Part shown: piece by piece, positions 1 to 6,834 of the stretch | Position numbering within the stretch: the first letter of the stretch is position 1 | How the letters are laid out: each line of letters begins with the position of its first letter | Origin: Pseudomonadota bacterium | GTDB lineage: Bacteria; Pseudomonadota; Alphaproteobacteria; Rhizobiales; Beijerinckiaceae | Assembly: GCA_023386155.1 (NCBI GenBank) | Contig: JAEWKH010000088.1 | Coordinates: forward strand, 1-52,477 | Length of the DNA: 52,477 nucleotides | Reading direction: 5' to 3' | The notes under the pieces: generated by a model | What the model was told of the DNA's origin: nothing | The model's input: only the letters and a program-made list of their open reading frames with translations | The model's database searches: none | Position numbers and translations under genes: made by a program

Positions 1-383
1 ACATTCCCTCCTCTGTCCGTGCAATCAAGCACGGCGCTGTAGACTTCCTGACAAAGCCTTTCCGTGAGGCGGATCTCATGGCCGCAGTTCAGGCAGCGCT
101 CGCTCAAGATCGCGAAAACAGATTAGAGCGCGCTGACCTGGATTTGCTGAGACGGCGTTACGTAACTCTAACGCCTCGCGAACGCGATGTACTGCCGCTG
201 GTCGTGAGCGGACTTCTCAACAAGCAAGCCGCTGCTAACCTGGGCATCAGCGAGGTCACGTTGCAGATTCACAGGCGGAATGTGATGCAGAAGATGAACG
301 CGGCCTCGCTCGCCGATCTCGTGCGGATCGCCGAGAGACTGGAAATCCCAATCACTCATTCGCGCCGGACGGGAGGAGATTGA
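1..383 (+). CDS. FixJ/NarL-type response regulator, 5' end outside window
   Basis: The reading frame is open from base 3, so the start lies upstream of the window. What remains is the end of a receiver domain, with the DFLTKPF segment carrying the conserved lysine-proline pair, followed by a LuxR-type helix-turn-helix of about 65 residues that starts at the RERDVL motif. This is the FixJ layout: phosphorylation of the missing receiver would free the DNA-binding domain to control transcription. The phospho-acceptor aspartate is not visible because it lies upstream. The stop is immediately followed by two further regulator genes, so these three probably form one transcript. A partner histidine kinase would be expected further upstream but cannot be seen. 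Confidence 0.9.
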   Translation, partial: IPSSVRAIKHGAVDFLTKPFREADLMAAVQAALAQDRENRLERADLDLLRRRYVTLTPRERDVLPLVVSGLLNKQAAANLGISEVTLQIHRRNVMQKMNAASLADLVRIAERLEIPITHSRRTGGD

Positions 384-385
384 GT

Positions 386-763
386 GTGAGCAAAGAACGG
401 CCTGTAGTGGCGGTCGTCGACGACGATCCGAGGATCCTGGAGTCGTTGGAGGAACTCCTGGAGTCGGCAGGTTATATGACCTGCGGCTTCGCCTCGGCCA
501 AATTGTTGCTCGTCAACGGACTGGCGGGGCTCGACGTGCTTATCACTGACATTGGGATGGCAGGCATGGACGGCTTCGAACTGCGTGACGTGGTGAAGAA
601 AGCGCGACCGGAATTGCCGGTGTTCCTGATTACAGGCCGCCACGAGATTGCCGACCAAGGCCGAGCCCAGGGTATCAGCGGCTTTTTCCGCAAGCCTTTC
701 GATTCGCACGCGCTGCTCACGGCGATTGGCAACGCCTTGCCAGAATCGAGAACCGGAGGATGA
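386..763 (+). CDS. Single-domain (receiver-only) response regulator
   Basis: A CheY-like receiver of about 125 residues with no output domain. The acidic triplet DDD lies near residue 12, the phospho-acceptor is Asp55 in the ITDIGM segment, and the FRKPF motif near residue 102 gives the conserved lysine. I prefer the GTG at 386 because the Shine-Dalgarno GGAGGAG at 372-378 sits 7 bases upstream; a TTG at 380 would overlap the previous stop codon. Such proteins usually pass phosphate along a relay or act as a phosphate sink. It lies between two FixJ-like regulators in the same direction, so a role in the same signalling pathway is likely. The target is unknown. Confidence 0.88.
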   Translation: MSKERPVVAVVDDDPRILESLEELLESAGYMTCGFASAKLLLVNGLAGLDVLITDIGMAGMDGFELRDVVKKARPELPVFLITGRHEIADQGRAQGISGFFRKPFDSHALLTAIGNALPESRTGG

Positions 764-765
764 AC

Positions 766-1458
766 ATGAGAGTTGATCAGCCGAACCTACGGGGATCCGC
801 GGCATTGTCACCCGAGTGGGTACGAGATTTAGGACAGCCGCTCGTGATTATCGTCGATGATGACAGGTCTGTTCGAGAGGCCCTTTCCGAACTGATCCAG
901 TCCGCTGGCTTCCGATCAGTCAGCTTTGCCTCGGCGCACGAATTGCTTGATGCGCAAGTCTTAGACAGCCCAGGCTGTCTGATCCTCGATGTACGCATGC
1001 CGGGAGTGAGTGGACTCGATCTGCAGCACTATTTGATCCGAAACGGGAGACCAAAGCCGATCATTTTCTTGACCGGACATGGCGACATTCCCATGTCGGT
1101 TCAGGCCATGAAGGCTGGGGCGATTGACTTCCTCACGAAGCCGTTTCGCGATCAGACCCTGCTCGACGCGGTGACCGTGGCCATCGAGAGGGATATTGCG
1201 CAGATGGCAGACGCACGCCGCGCCAAGGAGCACTATGATCGGTATGTAACCCTGACGCATCGTGAGCGCCAGGTTATGCGTGAAGTCGCCAGAGGGCGCC
1301 TCAACAAGCAGATTGCCTTTGACCTCGGGATCAAAGAGATCACGGTCAAGCTCCATCGCGGCAATGTCATGCGCAAGATGCAGGCCGCATCTCTTGGTGA
1401 ACTCATTCGCGTATGGGAGACGCTACCTGCGGACCTGCGTGACCAAAACGGCCCATAG
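766..1458 (+). CDS. FixJ-family two-component response regulator
   Basis: A complete regulator of 230 residues. The receiver spans about 25-140, with DDD near 31-33, phospho-acceptor Asp75 in LDVRMPG, the switch Thr in FLTGHGD and the lysine in FLTKPF. A LuxR-type helix-turn-helix follows at about 158-222 (RERQVM to KMQAASL). Both ends of the protein resemble the truncated gene at the start of the window. The ATG at 766 is favoured because GGAGG at 755-759 precedes it by 6 bases; an ATG at 760 overlaps the previous stop codon. The likely role is transcription activation after phosphorylation. The regulon cannot be told from the sequence. Confidence 0.92.
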   Translation: MRVDQPNLRGSAALSPEWVRDLGQPLVIIVDDDRSVREALSELIQSAGFRSVSFASAHELLDAQVLDSPGCLILDVRMPGVSGLDLQHYLIRNGRPKPIIFLTGHGDIPMSVQAMKAGAIDFLTKPFRDQTLLDAVTVAIERDIAQMADARRAKEHYDRYVTLTHRERQVMREVARGRLNKQIAFDLGIKEITVKLHRGNVMRKMQAASLGELIRVWETLPADLRDQNGP

Positions 1459-1638
1459 ACGCTCCTGGTCGCCCCTTCATCCCTCGCGGATGGCTGTGGC
1501 AACTGCCACAATCCAACATGTTCGCTATTCAGAGTCCGAGGTCCACAGACGTGCACTGAAGAATGCGAAGCACATAGACTGCCCTTGTACTTGATTGACC
1601 CCAAGGCCCATCATCGGTCACGAACTGGAATGATCTCG

Positions 1639-2079
1639 ATGAGTGATGACGTTCTTTTCCCTCGGGTTGGTTGCGGAGCAGCGGTTTTCCGTGAAGGTAA
1701 GCTCTTGCTTGTGAAACGCCGTAGGCCACCTGAAGCTGGCCACTGGGGACTGCCTGGCGGCAAGGTCGATTGGCTTGAGCCCGTTCCTGCGGCTGTTGCT
1801 CGAGAAATTTACGAAGAACTCGAGATCGTCATTGAGCCTCAGCGGCTTCTGTGCATTGTGGATCAAATCGACATTCAAGGGAATGACCATTGGGTTGCCC
1901 CCGTTTATCTGATTGAACATTTCGCCGGAGAACCGCAACTGCGCGAGCCGAGGGTATTGTCGGAGTTCGGGTGGTTCCATCTCGACCAACTGCCAGCCCC
2001 CTTGACCCGCGCGACTGAAGTTACGGTCGCTGTTCTCGAGGCGCTCCGAGCTGAGACAGAAGGTAGTCGTGCGTTGTAA
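1639..2079 (+). CDS. NUDIX hydrolase
   Basis: The Nudix box is clear: GGKVDWLE followed by seven residues and then REIYEELEI. It matches the G-x5-E-x7-R-E-U-x-E-E-x-G-U pattern except that the last conserved glycine is a glutamate. The catalytic REUxEE core that binds magnesium is intact. NUDIX enzymes cleave nucleoside diphosphates linked to another group. The start of the protein resembles ADP-ribose pyrophosphatase or MutT-like members, but the substrate cannot be assigned. The ATG at 1639 is chosen because GGAA lies 8 bases upstream. An ATG at 1630 and a TTG at 1585 are in the same frame. The gene stands alone, with a 180-base gap before it and a long gap after it. Confidence 0.9.
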   Translation: MSDDVLFPRVGCGAAVFREGKLLLVKRRRPPEAGHWGLPGGKVDWLEPVPAAVAREIYEELEIVIEPQRLLCIVDQIDIQGNDHWVAPVYLIEHFAGEPQLREPRVLSEFGWFHLDQLPAPLTRATEVTVAVLEALRAETEGSRAL

Positions 2080-2688
2080 GTAATCGGAGCGGATCTGATT
2101 TGCTTTTCTTCTTCCTGGCTGCGGTGTTGGCGTAAATGGTGTGCCGCCACGCATCCGCATAGACGTCGTTCGTTGTTTGGTACCTGAAGGATCACTATAG
2201 CGACGAAGACTCTGTGGATGGATAGACGACCGTCGCTCCTAGGGTCAACAAGAACATCATACCGACCTGTAGGTCGACCGCTGACGATGGGCGATATTCA
2301 ACAAGCATCGACTTGCGACAGGTTTAGCGACCGCACTGACGAGTGGGGCTATCATACTCAGTCAGTCGCAAACACTGCCAAACCTCTTGGTCCGGCAAGA
2401 TGACCGGCGGCCTCGCACGACGGACGAGTATCTCCTCAAAGCCTGACATGCTTGCGGCACCTCATCCGGGAAGTGGGATAAGGCCGCGCCCAACCCTTCG
2501 TACACGTCGGCTCATTGACCCCTGTACCCTAGCGGTCTGCGCCATCGCAGGGCCATCCTACACTTCAGTTTAGTCGTCGTAGACTTATCGAGATATCTCC
2601 CGCCCCATGGGGATGGTAGCGCGAACTTGGCTGAGGCGGCACGATTGAAAGGCAATGCACGGACAATGACCGCAAAGGAAGAGAGGGC
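2080..2688. other. Gene-poor gap
   Basis: About 600 bases without a credible gene. The short open frames here lack ribosome-binding sites and resemble no family I know. A small palindrome built on ACCTGTAGGT lies near 2264. I see no clear promoter or terminator. The last 20 bases hold the strong ribosome-binding site GGAAGAGAGG of the next gene. Confidence 0.5.
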
Positions 2689-3216
2689 ATGGACACTGCG
2701 ACCCCAGAACATGCTAAGGCACCTCAAGCCAAGATTGCCGCCCCACGTCTGAACTATGCGGCACAATCGCCTGAGCTCTTCAAGAAGCTCCTCGATCTAG
2801 CAACGTCGATTAGGAAGAGCAGCCTTGATGAAACAATCATCAACCTGGTTGAGATTCGCACATCTCAGCTCAATGGCTGCAGCTTCTGCCTCGACATGCA
2901 TGTGAAGCAAGCCAAGCTCCAAGGTGAGCGCGAGCTACGGCTTTACCATGTTGCAACTTGGCGTGAGTCCCCTCTGTTCGAGCCGCGGGAGCGCGCAGCC
3001 CTCGCCTGGGCCGAAAGACTCACCAAACTGCCCGATGACGGCGTGCCCGACGATCTCTATGAGCGCGTCCGCGGTCAATTCTCCGATAAGGAGTTGTCCG
3101 ATCTGACGTTCGCGATCATGGCAATCAATGCCTGGAATCGCGCAGGCGTCGCTTTCCGGGCTGTTCCAGGATCGGCCGACAAGGTCGACGGCCTCGACAA
3201 GGCCGGCCTGAGCTGA
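2689..3216 (+). CDS. AhpD-like / carboxymuconolactone decarboxylase family protein
   Basis: A 175-residue protein with the AhpD-type redox centre: Glu55, Cys64, Cys67 and His71 in NGCSFCLDMH. In AhpD-like proteins the two cysteines and the histidine carry out peroxidase or disulfide chemistry using a proton relay from the glutamate. The length and the helical layout fit the carboxymuconolactone decarboxylase fold. The ATG at 2689 has GGAAGAGAGG just upstream. It is followed after 73 bases by an NAD(P)-binding protein and an exported cupin, a pairing often found in stress-linked clusters. A role in peroxide or reactive-species defence is inferred, not shown. Confidence 0.88.
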   Translation: MDTATPEHAKAPQAKIAAPRLNYAAQSPELFKKLLDLATSIRKSSLDETIINLVEIRTSQLNGCSFCLDMHVKQAKLQGERELRLYHVATWRESPLFEPRERAALAWAERLTKLPDDGVPDDLYERVRGQFSDKELSDLTFAIMAINAWNRAGVAFRAVPGSADKVDGLDKAGLS

Positions 3217-3289
3217 GGGTGGCGATCTCGTCACACGACCACTCCATGTCACGAATGTCGCAACAGAGGTTTGACAGAAGGATATTACC

Positions 3290-4045
3290 ATGAGGATCGT
3301 TATCAACGGCGGAACCGGACTCATCGGGTCGAGGACAGTGGCACGGTTGCGCAGCGCCGGGCACGACGCGGTGGCCGCCTCGCCTCAAAGTGGCATCAAC
3401 TCGGTCACCGGAGAAGGATTGGCCGAAGCGATGAAGGGTGCTCAGGCTATCGTCGACCTGTCGAATTCGCCGTCGTGGGAGGATGCCGCTGTTCTCGAAT
3501 TCTTTCAGAAGTCGACAGGCAATCTCCTTGCCGCCGCCAAAGCGAACGATGTCAAGCACTATGTGGCGTTGTCGGTCGTTGGAACGGACAGGTTGCAGGC
3601 GAGCGGGTATTTCGTCGCCAAGCTGGCACAGGAGACACTGATCAAGAGGTCCGGTGTTCCCTATACGATCGTGCATGCGACGCAGTTCTTCGACTTGCTG
3701 GACTTCTTGGTCAAGTCCTGGGGGCTGAGTGATAAAGTGGTCGTGCCCGCCGCGCGGATCCAGCCGATCGCTCCCAATGATGTCGCCGATGTCATGGCGG
3801 AAGTGGCGCTTGCCGCGCCCCGGAAGGGAACGCTTGAGATCGCCGGCCCGGAGCGGTTCCACATTCGCGATCTGATTGCGAAGTACCTGGCTGCGACCGG
3901 GGATGGCCGGACTGTCGAGACCTCGGCGGAGGCTCTCTATTCCGGGGCTAGGCTCGAAGACACCACGCTGGTTTCGGACCGCAATCCACGCCTCGGCAAG
4001 ATTGATTTCGATCAATGGTTCCAGTCCAGATCTAAAACTGCCTGA
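3290..4045 (+). CDS. NmrA-like NAD(P)-binding protein (atypical SDR)
   Basis: The N-terminus has the Rossmann dinucleotide-binding motif GGTGLIGS at residues 7-14 and continues with the NmrA/YtfG-like pattern (ALSVVGTD, ASGYFVAKLAQE, then VPYTIVHATQFFD). This group includes both NAD(P)H-dependent reductases and redox sensors that bind the cofactor without catalysis. There is no classical YxxxK site in the usual place, although Tyr-Phe-Val-Ala-Lys (GYFVAK) is a candidate. The ATG at 3290 follows AAGGA at a good distance. It probably shares a transcript with the AhpD-like gene before it and the cupin gene after it. Confidence 0.88.
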   Translation: MRIVINGGTGLIGSRTVARLRSAGHDAVAASPQSGINSVTGEGLAEAMKGAQAIVDLSNSPSWEDAAVLEFFQKSTGNLLAAAKANDVKHYVALSVVGTDRLQASGYFVAKLAQETLIKRSGVPYTIVHATQFFDLLDFLVKSWGLSDKVVVPAARIQPIAPNDVADVMAEVALAAPRKGTLEIAGPERFHIRDLIAKYLAATGDGRTVETSAEALYSGARLEDTTLVSDRNPRLGKIDFDQWFQSRSKTA

Positions 4046-4096
4046 GACTCCACATTACTACGATCCGGCCAAAAGCAATCCCGAAAGGTGAACGTG

Positions 4097-4519
4097 ATGA
4101 TCAAAGAAATATGCAGTGCAGCCACTATGCTGTTACTGACTGCGACCGCTGTCGGCGCTCACGATAGCAGCTCTGCCGGTGATGCATCGAAGGTTACACT
4201 CGTCTACGAACACCAGCTCCCGAACGTCCCGGGGAAAAGCATCAAGGGCGTACTGGTGGAATACGGGCCTGGCGCCTCCAGTGAGGCCCACACGCATCCG
4301 TCTTCGGCGTTCATCTATGCGACTGTTCTGGAAGGAGCAGTCCTAAGCCAGGTTAACGACGGACCGATCAAGACGTACCGCGCGGGCGAAAGCTTTTCGG
4401 AATACCCAGGCGACCGTCACGGCGTGAGCGAGAATGCCAGCAAAACAGAACCCGCTCGGTTGTTGGCAGTGTTCGTTGTCGACACCAGTGAGACGGAACT
4501 GGTTCTCCCAATCAAGTAA
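4097..4519 (+). CDS. Exported cupin-domain protein
   Basis: A 140-residue protein that starts with a Sec-type signal: a short basic start, then a hydrophobic run ending in AVGA just before HDSSS. The mature part is a single cupin barrel with the metal-binding pattern (AHTHPSS, then a downstream glutamate and the GDRHGVSEN segment). A periplasmic location is expected. The ATG at 4097 is preferred, with GAAAGG upstream; GTG codons at 4088 and 4094 are in frame. Small exported cupins of this type often sit beside SDR and AhpD-like genes, as here. The ligand and function are unknown. Confidence 0.86.
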   Translation: MIKEICSAATMLLLTATAVGAHDSSSAGDASKVTLVYEHQLPNVPGKSIKGVLVEYGPGASSEAHTHPSSAFIYATVLEGAVLSQVNDGPIKTYRAGESFSEYPGDRHGVSENASKTEPARLLAVFVVDTSETELVLPIK

Positions 4520-4679
4520 GGGATCTGCTCAACGCTCTCACTGCCTCCGTCTGACGGGGCAATGTTCCGATGGCCGATAGCAGTCGTGAGCCATAGGGCG
4601 AAGGCCCGGCGATCATTGGGCTTTGAGTTTTCAGGGGGCCGAGCCTGTCGCAATCAACCTTCCAGCACTGGAGCCGCCG

Positions 4680-5663
4680 ATGACCAAACCAAAAATGTTC
4701 AAGCCAGCCCGTCGAGACGTGCTCGGGTACGGCGTAGGTGCGGCCCTGATCGCCGGCTTGCCCGCTATGCCTGCTGCCGCTCCGCAGAAGTTCCGTGTCA
4801 ATTCTCTAAACGAAGAGGACAAATCCATGGGTACAGTCACCACAAAGGACGGTGTTGAGATCTTTTACAAGGACTGGGGCCCCAAGAACGCTCAGCCGAT
4901 TGTCTTCCACCATGGATGGCCGCTGAGTTCCGATGACTGGGACGCTCAGATGCTCTATTTTGTGAGTAGGGGGTATCGTGTCGTTGCCCATGACCGGCGC
5001 GGCCATGGCCGTTCGGCTCAAGTCGGCGATGGTCACGACATGGATCATTACGCTGCCGACGTTGCTGCTGTGGTCGAACATCTCGATCTTAGGAAGACTG
5101 CCCATATCGGCCACTCGACCGGAGGCGGAGAAGCGGCGCACTATGTCGCGCGCCATGGACAGGCTCAAGGCCGCGTCGCCAAGCTCGTATTGATCGGTGC
5201 CGTGCCGCCGATCATGGTCAAGACCTCGGCTAATCCCGGCGGGCTGCCGCTCGAGGTGTTCGACGGCTTGCGGGCGCAGCTCGCAGGGAACCGCTCGCAG
5301 TTTTATGTCGACTTCGCGAGTGGGCCCTTCTACGGCTATAATCGCCCGGGGGCGACACCATCGCAGGGGATCATCCAGAACTGGTGGCGCCAGGGCATGG
5401 CGGGCAGTGCGAAGGCTCACTACGATGGCATCAAAGCCTTCTCCGAGACCGACTTCACTGAAGACTTGAAGGCCATTGCTGTTCCGACACTTGTCATGCA
5501 CGGCGACGACGATCAGATCGTGCCGATTGCGGATTCCGCACTGCTTTCGATCAAGCTGCTGAAGAACGGCACGCTCAAGGTCTATGACAAGTTCCCGCAC
5601 GGCATGTGTACCACCCACGCTGATGTGGTGAACTCCGACCTTCTCGCCTTCATCCGGGCCTGA
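4680..5663 (+). CDS. Alpha/beta hydrolase, cofactor-free haloperoxidase type, with Tat-like leader
   Basis: The fold and motifs are those of non-haem chloroperoxidases and related esterases: oxyanion segment HHGWPLS, nucleophile Ser146 in GHSTGGGE, acid in MHGDDDQIVP and histidine in FPHGMCTTH. It is 327 residues from the ATG at 4680, where GGAG lies just upstream. That start adds about 49 residues with a twin-arginine pattern (ARRDVLG) and a hydrophobic stretch ending in PAAAP. A second ATG at 4827, preceded by GAAGAGGAC, would give the usual cytoplasmic form beginning MGTVTTKDG. So the protein may be exported folded through Tat, or made in two forms. The true substrate is not known; haloperoxidase naming in this family is often nominal. 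Confidence 0.9.
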   Translation: MTKPKMFKPARRDVLGYGVGAALIAGLPAMPAAAPQKFRVNSLNEEDKSMGTVTTKDGVEIFYKDWGPKNAQPIVFHHGWPLSSDDWDAQMLYFVSRGYRVVAHDRRGHGRSAQVGDGHDMDHYAADVAAVVEHLDLRKTAHIGHSTGGGEAAHYVARHGQAQGRVAKLVLIGAVPPIMVKTSANPGGLPLEVFDGLRAQLAGNRSQFYVDFASGPFYGYNRPGATPSQGIIQNWWRQGMAGSAKAHYDGIKAFSETDFTEDLKAIAVPTLVMHGDDDQIVPIADSALLSIKLLKNGTLKVYDKFPHGMCTTHADVVNSDLLAFIRA

Positions 5664-5804
5664 AGACTACTGTCCGCAGGGACTGCCCGGGTCGGCCGGA
5701 TATTCGGCCGACCCACCATAGTCAGCAGTGACGTTGTGAACAATTGGCTCTGTTGCTGCAGAGTCTCTTTGACGCTGAGCGCACTGCCAATCCGACACGG
5801 GGGT

Positions 5805-6458
5805 ATGATGATAGTTGGGACGGATAGCAGAACGCTTGCCGGTGTCACGGTTCCGGATACACCGATTGTTGATCGTGCACTCGAATACGCTCGGCAGAGA
5901 TGCGAACCATACCTGTTCAATCATGTTGTTCGTTCCTGGCTCTTTGCCACCCGGCTCGGACAGTTGCAGGATATTCCGCACGATGCTGAGGTTATCGCCA
6001 TTGGAACTTTATTGCACGACATCACACTCAATGAGCGATTTGCCGGACCACGGCGCTTCGAGGTTGAAGCTGCCGATCTTGCCATTCGCTTCGCAAGGGA
6101 AAGCGGATTCGAAGAACGCCGCGCCCGATTGATCTGGGATAGCGTCGCCCTTAACTCGACCCCCTCGATCGGGCTCTACAAGGAGGCCGAGGTCGCTCTA
6201 TGTACCGCCGGCATTTGCCTCGATGTCGTAGGCTGGCAGTATAACCGCATTCCGCGCGAAGAGGTGGAAAGCATTGTCGCGGAGTTCCCGAGGCTAGGAA
6301 TGAAGCGCCGAATGACGCGATGCTTCTGCCATATTGCGGAAGTAAAGCCCGAACTGACCTACGATAACTTTGTTCGGGACTTCGGAGAGCGCTTTGTCTC
6401 GGGCTACAAAGCTCCTTCAGCTGCCGATTCTGTGGCGAATGCGCCGTTTCAAGAGTGA
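5805..6458 (+). CDS. HD-domain protein, possible cyanamide-hydratase-like phosphohydrolase
   Basis: A 217-residue helical protein with HD-superfamily metal-ligand candidates: His40 in FNHVVRS, the His71-Asp72 doublet in LLHDITL and a later aspartate in IWDSVAL. These bind a divalent metal in phosphohydrolases and in cyanamide hydratase-type relatives. The ATG at 5805 is chosen because GGGGG precedes it; a GTG at 5736 is in frame but has no ribosome-binding site. The C-terminus (CFCHIAEVKPE to FVSGYK) matches a decayed copy near 13.1-13.3 kb, so the gene was once present twice. The substrate is unknown. It follows the haloperoxidase-type gene after 141 bases. Confidence 0.85.
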   Translation: MMIVGTDSRTLAGVTVPDTPIVDRALEYARQRCEPYLFNHVVRSWLFATRLGQLQDIPHDAEVIAIGTLLHDITLNERFAGPRRFEVEAADLAIRFARESGFEERRARLIWDSVALNSTPSIGLYKEAEVALCTAGICLDVVGWQYNRIPREEVESIVAEFPRLGMKRRMTRCFCHIAEVKPELTYDNFVRDFGERFVSGYKAPSAADSVANAPFQE

Positions 6459-6834
6459 CGCAGGGCGAGATGTGACGAGACACAGCGCATAGGACATCGC
6501 CGCCCGGATTGTTGTCCTGCCTGGTCACCGGGCCTAGGCCGCAATCAGCGCGATGATCGGATTGCCGTTCACGAGGGCAGCAGGTCCTAACACCGTCGGA
6601 TGGATAGTGTAGCCGCAAAACCAGCCACACTTCCAGCGCCGCAGACCTTCTGTTGCGAATGACTAACCACGATATCGCGAGCATTCCAATCCAACCCGGA
6701 AGTCACGCGGGCGCCGCACCGAGGACCGGGTCGATCCTGTCATCTGCTACGGTTCGGGCCCTGCCGCGTGCTGCCCGAGCCAGCTTGGCAACGTCCATGC
6801 TCTACCGATCGGGAACTTGGATCAGGGTTCTTTG
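6459..6834. other. Intergenic region upstream of the HWE kinase gene
   Basis: About 375 bases with no credible gene. It must hold the promoter of the downstream kinase, but I cannot point to a convincing -35/-10 pair. Short open frames here overlap the kinase start in another frame and are not supported. Confidence 0.45.
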
